Assembly: GCA_009877105.1 (NCBI GenBank) | Contig: WXFD01000013.1 | Location: 102,229 to 166,228 of the forward strand | DNA length: 64,000 nt | From: Bacteroidales bacterium | GTDB taxonomy: Bacteria > Bacteroidota > Bacteroidia > Bacteroidales > VadinHA17 | Direction of reading: 5' to 3' | Shown: positions 35,588 through 45,888 of the stretch, piece by piece | How positions within the stretch are numbered: the stretch's first letter is position 1 | How the letters are laid out: the number at the start of each line of letters is the position of its first letter | Notes under the pieces: model-generated | Database searches by the model: none | Told to the model about the DNA's origin: nothing | The model's input: the letters and a program-made list of their open reading frames with translations, nothing else | Translations under genes and position numbers: made by a program

Positions 35588-38374
35588 TTAATATCCTTTT
35601 GCAGCAGGAGTTTCAACTGTCTTCACATTCCATCCCGAAATCCTTAAAACCGGATTGTTATCTTTCAGTCCGGCCTGCGGACAAGTCACATTAACAACAG
35701 TGCTTTCCCCGGGTGCGAGGGAAAAATAATTACGCGACCAGAGTGAAGGAAGTACCTCTTCTCCGCCGGTAACGATCTGGCTTCTTATGAAAAAGGCCAG
35801 CCGGCTGCCAGGATTGCTAACTTCCACGGTCCATGAAATATCACTTCCGGTTTTCCTCTCATCAGTTATCCTGACATTTACGGGTGTTTCCTGCATCTCG
35901 CTCATCGGGCTGTAATTTTTATCGGGAGAGATCCAGTAAATGTTACTGGAAATAACTTTCCCCGATGCATCTTTAAGTGAAAGAACAATAAAAACAAGTT
36001 CCTTCATCTTTGCGAGCCGTTGTCCGACAGACGAGGTTTCTTTTACATCCGTCGGCCCGAGGCTTACTTTTTTCTCTTCATGGAAAAGCAGTTCCGATTT
36101 CATATTGTAAAGGTCAACGCATGAAACAAGACCCGGAGCGGGTTTATATGTCCGATTGAGCACGGTAACCCTGTTGTTTGCCAGATTGAGCTGAATATGG
36201 ACCGGCTCGCAGGCATTCTGCATGAAATAATAACCTGCGTTTGTCTGCAGGTACCAGTCATACACCTGCCATACCACACTGGGGAATGCAGCATTCAGCT
36301 TCCAGAGCATTACACCGCCAATATCATTGAGTTTATGCCCGGCGGCCTCGAATATTCCCTGGTAGCCTATGGCATTCATAAGCTGCATCTTATTGCAAAA
36401 ATCCTCCATCGACACGGGTTTTCCGTATCTTCTTATCATCTCATGATAATACAGGTCCCAGCGGCCATTGCCCGTTGCGGCATCGTGATATCCCCAGGTG
36501 TGGTTCAGGGGAAAAGGCAGTGTCCTGTCCCATACCAGATCCGGGATTATTTTATGCAGGATGTCATATGGAGGCATTGAAGGAATCCCGGTTTCATCCT
36601 TAAAGACCCAATCCTTTGCCTCAATTGCCTTTTTGTAGTATTCAGCGGGATCTTGCCATGTGTACGGTCCGCCGCTGTAAACTCCGCCCGCCTGGTTATC
36701 AGGCCAGGAGCCTTCCCATCCGTCAGGGATTTTGGCAAATCCCGACGAACTGGGAATAAAGGGCCTCGTTCCGTCGAGCCTGATGACACTGTTGCGCATA
36801 AAATCATAAAGCTCCTTTCTCGCATGCCCCTCATTGCCTCCGGTCCACACCAGGAGACTGGGATGGTTCCTGATCCGCAGGATGGTACTCTCAACATTTC
36901 TTTTGAATACATCGCTTTCCAATGGCCAGTCAGGCGAACCCTTGAATTCGCCCTGGGTATCACCCGTTATCCAGAAATCGGACCATACAAGCAATCCGTA
37001 TCTGTCGGCTGCTTCAAAAAACTCGTCACGCGGGGTGACCCCTCCGCCCCATATCCTTACCAGGTTTATATTGGCATTGCGGCAAAGCCTCAGTTCATAG
37101 TCATACCGAAGGGAATCGCGGTTTACCATAAAATCAGGAACCCAGGCTCCTCCAGTCACATGGATCCTTCTGCCATTGACATAAAAATCACGGCGAAGGC
37201 TCCCTTTTACATCCACAGGTTTTGACGACACTGTTCTTATTCCGAAAAGGAAAGTGGTGTCATCAGATATTCCCGACTCATTTGAAAACTGCAGTCGTAT
37301 CCTGTACAGGTTTGGCTTTCCGTATCCGTTCGGCCACCACAGTGCGGGGTTCTCAATCAGAAGTTCCCTGGTGTTACCGGGATCCAGTTCAACCTGGTTC
37401 CGTCCTCCCCCGCTTACCGTAATGCTTTTTGAGAACTGAACGGATCTTCCCGTGAAATTTTCCGGCGAGATCTTTACTGTCAGGTCGCCTCTTTCATTGT
37501 TGTTCCCATGATTGAACAGGGTCATACTGAGGGAGATGTGCGCAGCGGAGGTATCCTGTCCGTCAGCAAACCGGATATCGATCCGCGGATCGCCAATTGT
37601 TACATTGCCTGAAGTCCTGAGATAAACCGGCAGCCATATACCCATATTCCTGTCGCGTACGGGAGGCACCCAGTCCCACCCGACTGAACAGGCCATGGTT
37701 ACATTTTTTCCGATATCACCGGTTGGCCCCCCGTTCAGATAAAAGTCGCCCAGAGCCTCAAGCTGTTCGGTATCAGGCAGTCCGGGGTAATCCAGCGGAT
37801 AGATCTTCACCGCAAGTGCATTTTTTCCCCCGGCCCTGATCTGTTTGCTGACATCGAGGGAGTATTGGGCAAACATACCTGCCATTTCGGTTGAGTCTGC
37901 AATCTGCAGGCCATTTACCCACACTGCAGCCCGATAGTTAATACCTTTGAAAATTAACTGGAAACACCTTCCCTTGTCGGTTGCCGGAACATCAAACGTG
38001 GTCCTGTACCAATATGGCTTTTTCCAGGGATTTGGTTCATTCGGCAAATAACTGTATTGCTCCAGGTTGTATCTTTTATTGAACTCGTCCGACGCATCCG
38101 GGATCAGCATATTGTTCATCCCGTTATACGGATCGGGGTAAATCCCGTTTGCGACCAGTCCTGTAAGAACCGTTGAAGGAACCCTGACAGGGAACCAGTA
38201 AACAACGGACCGGTATTCAGGGACCGATAATTTGTCCCCGGTTTCGGTTATGACTGCCGACGATTGCAGTTCAAACCGTTCAAGCTTAACCTGTTTTACC
38301 TTTCCAGGCTGTGAATAAGCCTGGTAAGAGAAAAACAGCATCAGGCAGATCAGATAATTTACATTCCTTTTCAT
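35588..38374 (-). CDS. GH2 glycosidase, endo-mannosidase/exo-glucosaminidase type (second copy)
   Basis: 928 residues from the ATG at 38374, which begins a clear signal peptide (MKRNVNYLICLMLFFSYQAYS); an earlier in-frame ATG at 38422 adds 16 residues that spoil the signal. GH2 layout as in the first copy. Likely acid/base is Glu515 in WTGGNEGHARKE; likely nucleophile is Glu594 in FKDETGIPSMPPY. The block GGVMLWKLNAAFPSVVW and EPVHIQLNLAN match the endo-beta-mannosidase/exo-glucosaminidase subgroup. It heads the nagA operon, so its product is probably an amino sugar or a GlcNAc-containing fragment. Confidence 0.88.
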   Translation of the reverse strand: MKRNVNYLICLMLFFSYQAYSQPGKVKQVKLERFELQSSAVITETGDKLSVPEYRSVVYWFPVRVPSTVLTGLVANGIYPDPYNGMNNMLIPDASDEFNKRYNLEQYSYLPNEPNPWKKPYWYRTTFDVPATDKGRCFQLIFKGINYRAAVWVNGLQIADSTEMAGMFAQYSLDVSKQIRAGGKNALAVKIYPLDYPGLPDTEQLEALGDFYLNGGPTGDIGKNVTMACSVGWDWVPPVRDRNMGIWLPVYLRTSGNVTIGDPRIDIRFADGQDTSAAHISLSMTLFNHGNNNERGDLTVKISPENFTGRSVQFSKSITVSGGGRNQVELDPGNTRELLIENPALWWPNGYGKPNLYRIRLQFSNESGISDDTTFLFGIRTVSSKPVDVKGSLRRDFYVNGRRIHVTGGAWVPDFMVNRDSLRYDYELRLCRNANINLVRIWGGGVTPRDEFFEAADRYGLLVWSDFWITGDTQGEFKGSPDWPLESDVFKRNVESTILRIRNHPSLLVWTGGNEGHARKELYDFMRNSVIRLDGTRPFIPSSSGFAKIPDGWEGSWPDNQAGGVYSGGPYTWQDPAEYYKKAIEAKDWVFKDETGIPSMPPYDILHKIIPDLVWDRTLPFPLNHTWGYHDAATGNGRWDLYYHEMIRRYGKPVSMEDFCNKMQLMNAIGYQGIFEAAGHKLNDIGGVMLWKLNAAFPSVVWQVYDWYLQTNAGYYFMQNACEPVHIQLNLANNRVTVLNRTYKPAPGLVSCVDLYNMKSELLFHEEKKVSLGPTDVKETSSVGQRLAKMKELVFIVLSLKDASGKVISSNIYWISPDKNYSPMSEMQETPVNVRITDERKTGSDISWTVEVSNPGSRLAFFIRSQIVTGGEEVLPSLWSRNYFSLAPGESTVVNVTCPQAGLKDNNPVLRISGWNVKTVETPAAKGY

Positions 38375-38434
38375 TATGATTTGATTTTGATTTCCGGAGC
38401 GATGGTTAAATATACTGATCAACGGATTATCAGG

Positions 38435-38926
38435 CTATTCCAGGGTTTTATTGATCAGCATCCATGCATCTGAATACTGGGGAAACATCAGCCATATCCG
38501 TCTGACCTCACTTCTTGCCTCGTTCTCATCATCTGTTGCCAGCACGGAAACCCTGTATAATCCTTCCTCGGTTTTAAGTATTTCCGGCCTGAATCCCTCC
38601 CTTTTTGCCTCTGATTGCCGGTTCCGTGCATTTGCCGGCTCACGGAAGCTTCCGACAATTACAAAATATTTTTCCCGGTTGATCTTATTGTCATCACCCG
38701 GTACAATCTTTTTTTCAATGCCCTGAACTTCCCTTTCTCCCTCAGCAGGCGCAACAGGTTTTTTCTCTTCAACGGGTGCAGAGGGCATCAGTGTTTTTCT
38801 GGCAGTGGTTCCCGGAATGTAATTTTCAGTGTTCCGGCTGTCACTGATCTGCCGGTTCTTTTTGGTGCCTGCGCACGATCCTGACAACAACAGTGTGATA
38901 ATCAGAAAGGAAATCTTGATTCTCAT
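38435..38926 (-). CDS. SPOR-domain lipoprotein
   Basis: 163 residues with a lipoprotein signal ending LLSGSC (about Cys18). A charged, proline-containing linker leads to a C-terminal SPOR domain: YFVIVGSFREPANARN, then LYRVSVLATDDENEARSE. SPOR domains bind denuded peptidoglycan glycan strands, often at division sites. It is encoded upstream of the GH2 gene on the same strand (60 bp), perhaps by chance. Confidence 0.85.
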   Translation of the reverse strand: MRIKISFLIITLLLSGSCAGTKKNRQISDSRNTENYIPGTTARKTLMPSAPVEEKKPVAPAEGEREVQGIEKKIVPGDDNKINREKYFVIVGSFREPANARNRQSEAKREGFRPEILKTEEGLYRVSVLATDDENEARSEVRRIWLMFPQYSDAWMLINKTLE

Positions 38927-38994
38927 TTTGGTACCATTTCGAATCTGCAGTAAAAATGCGAAAATTATTCGAGAAAAATCTGCGGCAATCCCTA

Positions 38995-40368
38995 TTAATA
39001 AGCAATATCAAGAATCTGGAGAAAGCTTTTTTCATTAATCACCCTGTCGGCAACCAGGTTCAGGTAATTGTTGTTTGACCTGAAAGCTATCCCAATGCCG
39101 CTCTCCCTCACAAGGCAGATGTCATTTTCACTGTCGCCCACGGAAATGATATTCTTAGTGTCAATATTGTATTTTTCAGCCAGCTGAAAAAGCACGTTCG
39201 ACTTGCAGAAATCATGATTGCATTTGCTGTGCCTGTTTCTCATGAATGCCGACGGGACCTTTACTTCTCCGGTTGCAATGCTCTGTGAAAATTCAAGTTC
39301 ATTTGCAACGGAAAAATCCATCCTGAGTTTATTTTTAAGATGATTTGTGACGATATCGTAACTATCGCTGATTATGCCGCAGATATAACCTTTCTTTTTA
39401 AGCTCGCCGATAACATATTCCGCATCATCAATAATCTTGATTTTGTCGACCACGTCCAGTATCTCTGCAAAGGTTCTGTTCTTCAGAAGCCTTGCAATTG
39501 ATTTTGTACGGGTGTAGGCATTGCTGTATTCGGTCACGATCCTGATCAGTTCATTCTCGAAATTGAATTCTTCGGCAGCCTTTGTTATAAAACTCCCTTC
39601 CAGGAGGGTATTATCCATGTCGAATATTATCATCTTTTCGAGTCCGATAAGGCTTTCCCTTATTGCATAATCCATCTGCGACCGGATGATACTAATGTTT
39701 TCGAGAGTCTCAAGGTTTTTTTCATCAACGTTATGAACCCGTTTAAGGATCGCCTTTGAAACCTCCCTCGACATTTTCCCCAGCTGCTCCCAGGTCTGCA
39801 TCCTGTTCTCGATGTATCCGATATTCACTTCCATAATTCTTGCCCCGAGCAGATGCATGTCTAGCAGGATGCCGATATCTGCCCCATAATCATTTTCAAT
39901 AATTATTTTTTCCATCCAGCTTTTACGACAGGCGATCATCCCGCTCAGCGGCTGCGAGAATTTGACCAGGTCAGGAAAAAGCAGGCTCAGCAATGGTTTT
40001 GCAACAAGTTCGGTGACCCTTCCTGCCTGGCGGGAAAAGCTTGATTTAACAAAATCAGCCTCGTCGTTTAACAAAGGTGCAGTTAAAAGTTCAATGACAT
40101 TATCGGGATAACTAAGGATATCAGCATCCAGGAACACATTGATCTCATTTTTTGAAAGAAGCAAGCCGTCGCGCATCGACCCTCCCTTTCCCAATTTTGG
40201 ACTGGTATAGATCTTTACCTTTGGCAGCCGGGCCTTTTTTATGGTATTGTCGCTTGACTTGTCATCGATTACAAGGATCTCGTCCACCAGGGATGACGCA
40301 CTGACAAGACCGATAACATGTCCAATTGTCTTTTCCTCATTTAATGCCGGAATGATTACTGTAACCAT
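38995..40368 (-). CDS. GT81-like glycosyltransferase fused to HAD phosphatase
   Basis: 457 residues. Residues 1-215 are a GT-A glycosyltransferase: VIIPALNEEKTIG, DEILVIDDKSSDNT, the metal motif DAD (81-83) and GRVTELVAKPLL (116-127). The last block and FSQPLSGMIACRK resemble, from memory, glucosyl-3-phosphoglycerate synthase GpgS. A linker (about 215-243) leads to a SerB-like HAD phosphatase: DMDNT motif I (250-254), a Ser in GIISDSYD, and VGDSENDIC near 425. One protein could thus make glucosyl- (or mannosyl-) 3-phosphoglycerate and remove the phosphate, giving the compatible solute glucosylglycerate. Substrates are inferred. The gap to mutS is 43 bp. Confidence 0.85.
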   Translation of the reverse strand: MVTVIIPALNEEKTIGHVIGLVSASSLVDEILVIDDKSSDNTIKKARLPKVKIYTSPKLGKGGSMRDGLLLSKNEINVFLDADILSYPDNVIELLTAPLLNDEADFVKSSFSRQAGRVTELVAKPLLSLLFPDLVKFSQPLSGMIACRKSWMEKIIIENDYGADIGILLDMHLLGARIMEVNIGYIENRMQTWEQLGKMSREVSKAILKRVHNVDEKNLETLENISIIRSQMDYAIRESLIGLEKMIIFDMDNTLLEGSFITKAAEEFNFENELIRIVTEYSNAYTRTKSIARLLKNRTFAEILDVVDKIKIIDDAEYVIGELKKKGYICGIISDSYDIVTNHLKNKLRMDFSVANELEFSQSIATGEVKVPSAFMRNRHSKCNHDFCKSNVLFQLAEKYNIDTKNIISVGDSENDICLVRESGIGIAFRSNNNYLNLVADRVINEKSFLQILDIAY

Positions 40369-40411
40369 TTTCTGGTATGCTAATTAGTTATTTTGTCTTT
40401 TTCTCCTAAGG

Positions 40412-43027
40412 CTATTTCAGGTATTTCTTAATATTGTAAAGCCTGTTCAATGCTTCAACGGGCGTAAGATTGTCGAGATCAAGATCAAGGATCTCATCCC
40501 TGATCTGTTTCAAAACAGGATCATCCAGCTGGAAAAAGCTTAACTGCATGCCCTCACGGTGATCGGCCAGCTGTGTGATCGGTTTTGTAAGTTCCTGTTT
40601 TTCATGACTTTGTTCCAGCTCCTTCAGTATCTCCCCGGCTCTGGTAACAACGCTTTTTGGCATGCCTGCCATCCGTGCAACATGTATCCCGAAACTATGC
40701 TCGCTGCCTCCTCGCCTCAGTTTCCTCAGAAAGATCACCTTGTTATTGAATTCCTTAATTGACACATTGTAGTTCCTCACCCTCATGAACGAATTTTCCA
40801 TCTCATTAAGTTCATGATAATGTGTGGCAAACAGGGTTTTTGCCCTGAATCTGCTTTCATGAAGATATTCCACCATTGCCCATGCAATGGAAATCCCGTC
40901 ATAAGTGCTTGTTCCCCGTCCTATTTCATCCAGGAGTACCAGGCTTCTGTCCGATAAATTATTGAGTATACTGGCTGTTTCATTCATCTCCACCATGAAA
41001 GTGGATTCTCCGAGGCTGATGTTGTCGGAAGCCCCCACCCTGGTGAAAATCTTGTCGACGATACCAATATTTGCCTCCCGTGCAGGGACAAAACAGCCTG
41101 TCTGCGCCATAAGCACTATCAACGCCGTCTGCCTGAGCAATGCCGACTTACCTGACATATTCGGGCCGGTAAGAATGATAATCTGCTGGTTATCAGTATC
41201 AAGACTAAGATCATTGGGAATATAGGGCTCCTCCGGAGGCAGTTGCCTCTCTATTACCGGATGTCTCCCGTCCCTGATGTCAAGCCGCTTTGAATCATCA
41301 ATAACAGGACGAACATAATTATTATTGACGGAAACGCAGGCAAAGGAATAAAGGCAGTCAATTCGGGCAATGAGGCCGGCATTAACCTGAACCGGAGGTA
41401 TATATTCGAGTATTGCCAGTACCAGATCGTTGAACAGCCTGGTTTCAAGACCCAGGATCTTCTCCTCGGCACCTAATATCTTGTTCTCATACTCCTTGAG
41501 TTCTTCGGTTATATACCGTTCCGCACTGACAAGAGTCTGTTTCCGTATCCAGTCAGGCGGCACCTTGTCCCTATGTGTGTTCCTGACCTCGATGTAATAT
41601 CCGAAAACATTATTATAGCTTACCTTCAGGGAGGTTATTCCGGTCCTTTCACTTTCCCTCTGCTGAAAATCTGCCAGGAAATCCTTGCCGCTATAAAGGA
41701 TCCTCCTGAGGTCATCAAGTTCTTCAGAGACTCCGCTGGCGATAACCTGACCTTTAAGGATCTGTACGGGAGGATCGGCGGTGAGTTCCCTATCGATCCG
41801 GTCGGCGACCGATCTGCAGGGATTAAGCTGATCCCCGAGTGTTGCCAGCGCCGGGCAATTACTCGTGATCAGAAGTTCCTTAAGCGGTTCGATGGCCCTC
41901 AGGGCCCGTTTCAGTTGCACCACTTCCCTCGGATTGATCTTTCCGACCGCCACCTTTGAAATCAGCCTTTCCAGATCGCCTATCTGCCTTACCAGTTCAG
42001 AAACCTCTTTCATCATTGAAGGATTGGCAACAAAAAAAGCTACAATATCAAGCCGGTCGTTAATCGGCTGGATATCCTTCAGCGGCAATGATATCCATCT
42101 CTTCAGGAGCCTGCCCCCCATTGGCGAAATCGTCCGGTCGACAATATCAATAAGAGTACTGGCGCCTTCATAAGGTGAGTGAAAGAGTTCAAGGTTGCGG
42201 ATTGTGAATTTGTCGAGCCACACATACCTTCCCTCTTCAATTCTGGAGATACCTGTAATATGACCCAGCCGTGCATGCTGCGTGATATCGATATAGTGCA
42301 ATATGGCACCGGCAGCAATTATACCGTAGGTGAGATTCTGTATGCCGAAGCCTTTTAAGGAACTTGTTTCGAATTGTTTAAGCAATCTGTCGTTGGCAGC
42401 TTCGGATGTAAAGATCCAGTCATCAAGCTTATAGGTGTAGAACCTGTTGCCAAATGCTTCCTGAAACAAATCGCCTTTCCTTTTCTCATAAAGAACCTCC
42501 TTTGGCTGAAAATTATTAAGCATCTGATCTATGTATTCCATGGTACCTTCAGATGCAAGGAACTCCCCGGTTGAAATATCCAGGAAGGCCACACCTGCAG
42601 CCTTACGGTCAATATGGACTGCAGCCAGAAAATTATTCTCCTTGTGGCTCAGGACATTCTCATTCAGTGAAACGCCGGGTGTGACAAGTTCGGTAATTCC
42701 CCGCTTTACTATCTTTTTTGCAAGTTTGGGATCTTCAAGCTGTTCGCAGATTGCAACCCGCTGGCCTGCCCTGACAAGCCGGGGCAGATAGGTATCCAGC
42801 GCATGATACGGAAACCCGGCAAGTTCGACGAACGATGCGGAGCCATTTGCCCTCCTGGTAAGGGTTATGCCGAGTATTTCCGATGCTTTTACGGCATCCT
42901 CGCCAAATGTCTCATAGAAATCCCCTACCCTGAAAAGGAGTATCGCGTCAGGATGTTTCGACTTGACATTGTAATACTGCTTCATCAGCGGTGTTTCAGC
43001 ATACTTCTGTTCTTCGGGGTTGAACAT
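40412..43027 (-). CDS. mutS: DNA mismatch repair protein MutS
   Basis: 871 residues, normal length. The mismatch-recognition domain begins [17 protein letters not shown] and holds [12 protein letters not shown] with the Phe-x-Glu reading motif. The ATPase has Walker [15 protein letters not shown], Walker [18 protein letters not shown] and the following signature FATHYHEL. MutS finds mispaired bases and recruits MutL. It lies upstream of the GT/HAD gene on the minus strand. Confidence 0.98.
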   Translation of the reverse strand: MFNPEEQKYAETPLMKQYYNVKSKHPDAILLFRVGDFYETFGEDAVKASEILGITLTRRANGSASFVELAGFPYHALDTYLPRLVRAGQRVAICEQLEDPKLAKKIVKRGITELVTPGVSLNENVLSHKENNFLAAVHIDRKAAGVAFLDISTGEFLASEGTMEYIDQMLNNFQPKEVLYEKRKGDLFQEAFGNRFYTYKLDDWIFTSEAANDRLLKQFETSSLKGFGIQNLTYGIIAAGAILHYIDITQHARLGHITGISRIEEGRYVWLDKFTIRNLELFHSPYEGASTLIDIVDRTISPMGGRLLKRWISLPLKDIQPINDRLDIVAFFVANPSMMKEVSELVRQIGDLERLISKVAVGKINPREVVQLKRALRAIEPLKELLITSNCPALATLGDQLNPCRSVADRIDRELTADPPVQILKGQVIASGVSEELDDLRRILYSGKDFLADFQQRESERTGITSLKVSYNNVFGYYIEVRNTHRDKVPPDWIRKQTLVSAERYITEELKEYENKILGAEEKILGLETRLFNDLVLAILEYIPPVQVNAGLIARIDCLYSFACVSVNNNYVRPVIDDSKRLDIRDGRHPVIERQLPPEEPYIPNDLSLDTDNQQIIILTGPNMSGKSALLRQTALIVLMAQTGCFVPAREANIGIVDKIFTRVGASDNISLGESTFMVEMNETASILNNLSDRSLVLLDEIGRGTSTYDGISIAWAMVEYLHESRFRAKTLFATHYHELNEMENSFMRVRNYNVSIKEFNNKVIFLRKLRRGGSEHSFGIHVARMAGMPKSVVTRAGEILKELEQSHEKQELTKPITQLADHREGMQLSFFQLDDPVLKQIRDEILDLDLDNLTPVEALNRLYNIKKYLK

Positions 43028-43167
43028 CTAAAGCAGGGAAAATTAATATCATTGATGATGAACAAAGATAATTCATTTTTTTCAGGTGCTGAAGAATTAC
43101 TGCCGGCTCCGGCAATTTATTGATTCTCCGGTGAAAGCCGTCCTGCTGTCAATGTGTTCAGTGTGCC

Positions 43168-43878
43168 TCAGAACTTCAGGTAAAAATCCCTGGTAAGGCT
43201 GACATATTCATCAGTATAGTGATGTCTCCTTCCGGTTTCGATTGTGAGAAACTGTTCCCGGGCTTTTCCCGTTTTCCTGCTCAATGTCAGTATCAGTCGT
43301 CTTATTGGGGCAGTTGGTACAGGCCTTATTTTAACGATATGATTGCAATAGAAACCATGCGTCTGTGCTTCGGCAATAAAAACATTTCCTTCAGGGTATG
43401 GAAGAATAAGCTGCAGCAACCCTTCTTCCTTCAATAGTCTGTCCGCTCCTTCAAGTAAATCCCTGTGCGACAGGCTGTCGTTGTGTCTTGTTATTGCCCT
43501 GACCGGATCAGGATTTCTCAGTGAATCAATAAAATAGGGAGGGTTGGTTACAATGAGATCGAATTTCTCACCTTCCGGTTCAAAATCCTGAAGGCGGCAG
43601 TTATGAACCTGTATTCTTCCGGCCCATCTGCTGTGCAATACATTTTCTGCTGCATCGGTGAAGGATCCCCTGTCAGGCTCAATTGCAACAATTTCAGCAT
43701 CCGATCTCTGGGCAAGGATCAGGGCGATGAGCCCTGTTCCGGTTCCAACGTCAAGAATTTTCCTTCTGCCATTTACCTCTGCAAATGCACCCAGCAGCAC
43801 TCCGTCGGTTCCTACCTTGAAGGCGGACCTTTCCTGATTTATTGTAAACTGCCTGAATGTAAAATAGTTATTGGACAT
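43168..43878 (-). CDS. trmN6: tRNA1(Val) A37 N6-methyltransferase TrmN6
   Basis: 236 residues. N-terminal FTFRQFTINQERSAFKVGTD is typical of the family. The SAM-binding loop reads LDVGTGTGLIALILAQR. The adenine N6-methyltransferase motif is NPPY in LIVTNPPYFIDSL. The enzyme methylates A37 of tRNA1(Val). Length and motifs fit YfiC/TrmN6. It is oriented with mutS but 140 bp upstream. Confidence 0.92.
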   Translation of the reverse strand: MSNNYFTFRQFTINQERSAFKVGTDGVLLGAFAEVNGRRKILDVGTGTGLIALILAQRSDAEIVAIEPDRGSFTDAAENVLHSRWAGRIQVHNCRLQDFEPEGEKFDLIVTNPPYFIDSLRNPDPVRAITRHNDSLSHRDLLEGADRLLKEEGLLQLILPYPEGNVFIAEAQTHGFYCNHIVKIRPVPTAPIRRLILTLSRKTGKAREQFLTIETGRRHHYTDEYVSLTRDFYLKF

Positions 43879-44380
43879 TCTGAAGAAACTGGTATCTGAA
43901 TGATATCAATATGTCAGCCAATATAATCAGTAATGATACGAATTTTAAAGACAGACCGGCATATTAATCACCGGCACTGGCAGCCGGCACGTATCTCCGG
44001 GAAATCGGGAACGGGAATACGGCAGTCAGTTATTGAAATAATCTGTCGTTTTTCCAGCCCCGTTTTTGATAAATAATTCCGGAATGATTATGTACATTTA
44101 CCGGTATCCTTTTAAACACCCCGATGAATTACGGAACCAGGGAAATGAAAGGCCATCCGTATGATTTACGCGCGTAACTCTCAATCCATGAAAAGCAACC
44201 CTGAAGGAAACGATCCTGATATACCGGTCAGAGCCAGTTTACGGAATTATACAAAATTCCGGTCCGGAGAATTACCCGGAAAGAACATCCTTGCAATTTT
44301 CCGTAAGGCTAAATGTCAGGCTGCCGGAATACCGGGGATAAAAACAACCCGGGAAATGACCGGATCATACCTTACTACCA
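43879..44380. other. 502-bp intergenic stretch between divergent genes
   Basis: The gap lies between trmN6 (minus) and the MFS gene (plus). TTTTG near 44064 and TACATTTA near 44092 vaguely resemble Bacteroidota promoter elements. A small frame from 44161 runs into the MFS start but has no recognisable motif and is not called. No strong hairpin or repeat was seen. Confidence 0.4.
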
Positions 44381-45724
44381 ATGTCCAATAAATTATCCGG
44401 AAACCCGATCACGACAATACCGGAAACCGGAAATCGGCCCGCGTTCAGAAACTACCGATGGATCATAGTTGTTTTGTTGTTTTTTGCAACAACCATAAAT
44501 TACATCGACCGTCAGATCATAGGTTTGCTCAAGCCCCTTCTCGATGTTGAGTTCAGCTGGACGGAGACCGACTTTGCGCGAATTGTGATGGCATTTACCG
44601 CAGCATATGCAATTGGCTTGCTTATTATAGGCCGGTTTATTGACAAAACAGGAACAAAAGCGGGTTACTCTGTAATAATCAGTCTATGGAGCATAGCAGG
44701 GATGCTTCATGCAGTTGCCAGGAGTGTCTTTCAGTTCGGGCTGGCCAGGTTTGCCCTGGGGCTCGGGGAATCGGGCAACTTTCCGGCCGGTGTAAAATCA
44801 ATTGCTGAGTGGTTTCCCCGGAAGGAAAGGGGACTGGCCACCGGGATATTCAATTCCGGAACTGCCGTAGGCGTTGTGCTGGCCCTGGTTATCGTCCCAT
44901 GGATCCTGCGGCATTTCAACTGGCACGGGGTATTCTGGATCACCGGGGCTCTGGGATTCGTATGGCTCATTTTCTGGTTGATCTATTACGATCATCCCGC
45001 AAAACAGAAACGGCTTTCTTCAGGCGAACTCAAACATATCATTGAGGGACAGGCAAATGAAGAACAACCGAAAGCGGGTTTAAAATGGCACAGACTTTTT
45101 GCCTTTCCACAGACCTGGGCTCTTATAACAGGGAAAGGGCTCATTGATCCGATATTCTGGTTTTTTCTTTTCTGGCTGCCCTCATATTTCTCTTCGGCAT
45201 ATGAACTTGATCTGAAAAGACCCAGTCTTGAACTCATCATTATTTACACTGCAACAACCGTCGGCAGCATCCTGGGAGGTTATATTTCATCCGTCCTGGT
45301 AAAAAAGGGATGGCCCGTGCTGAAAGCCAGGAAGGCTTCGCTCCTGGCCTTTGCCGTCATGGAGTTGTCCATACTGCTGGCACAATACACCACGGCCGCA
45401 TGGATGGCAGTCGCGATCATAAGCCTTGCCGTTGCGGTTCACCAGGCCTGGGCAACAAATGTGTTTACAATGGCTTCTGACATGTTCCCCAGCGAAGCTG
45501 TCAGCTCGGTGGTTGGAATTGCAGGAATGGCAGGCGCTGTCGGAGGGATACTGTTTCCCATCCTTGTAGGTTATCTGCTCGACACCTACAAGGCTGCAGG
45601 CAATCTGACCGGAGGTTACAACCTTCTTTTCACAATCTGCGGGCTCACCTACCTTACCGCTTGGACCGTCATGCACCTCCTTACACGCAAACATGCATCA
45701 GTCAGTCTTGGTGAGCTTCGGTAA
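44381..45724 (+). CDS. MFS transporter, anion:cation symporter (hexuronate) type
   Basis: 447 residues with twelve predicted spans. The start NYRWIIVVLLFFATTINYID followed by RQIIGLLKP is the hallmark of the ACS family (ExuT/GudP-like), where an Asp-Arg pair follows TM1. ARFALGLGESGNFPAGVKSI is the conserved TM4 block, and EWFPRKERGLATGIFNSGT is the following motif. Members import hexuronates, aldohexonates or other organic anions with protons. No uronate catabolic gene is adjacent, so the substrate is open. Confidence 0.9.
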   Translation: MSNKLSGNPITTIPETGNRPAFRNYRWIIVVLLFFATTINYIDRQIIGLLKPLLDVEFSWTETDFARIVMAFTAAYAIGLLIIGRFIDKTGTKAGYSVIISLWSIAGMLHAVARSVFQFGLARFALGLGESGNFPAGVKSIAEWFPRKERGLATGIFNSGTAVGVVLALVIVPWILRHFNWHGVFWITGALGFVWLIFWLIYYDHPAKQKRLSSGELKHIIEGQANEEQPKAGLKWHRLFAFPQTWALITGKGLIDPIFWFFLFWLPSYFSSAYELDLKRPSLELIIIYTATTVGSILGGYISSVLVKKGWPVLKARKASLLAFAVMELSILLAQYTTAAWMAVAIISLAVAVHQAWATNVFTMASDMFPSEAVSSVVGIAGMAGAVGGILFPILVGYLLDTYKAAGNLTGGYNLLFTICGLTYLTAWTVMHLLTRKHASVSLGELR

Positions 45725-45772
45725 TAAATTTTTAAATAATCCGGTACAATAAACTATGATATGTAAAAATCT

Positions 45773-45780
45773 TAATTTTG
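45773..45780 (+). promoter_or_regulatory. Possible Bacteroidota -7 promoter element
   Basis: TAATTTTG matches the -7 consensus TAnnTTTG used by the Bacteroidota sigma factor. It lies about 109 bp upstream of the tricorn-like gene. No clear TTTG -33 element is found at the expected distance, so this is only a candidate. Confidence 0.35.
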
Positions 45781-45888
45781 GAAGATGATCATGCCGGGTT
45801 CCCGGCAAAAAGAATACGCTGAGACGCCAAACGGAACGATCCATGCATAGTTCCGCCAACGGCGTAAAACAAAAAATAAAAACAAACC

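Noticed and set aside
44161..44391. 76-codon frame ahead of the MFS gene
   Set aside because: It overlaps the MFS start in another frame, has no recognisable motif and no good start context.
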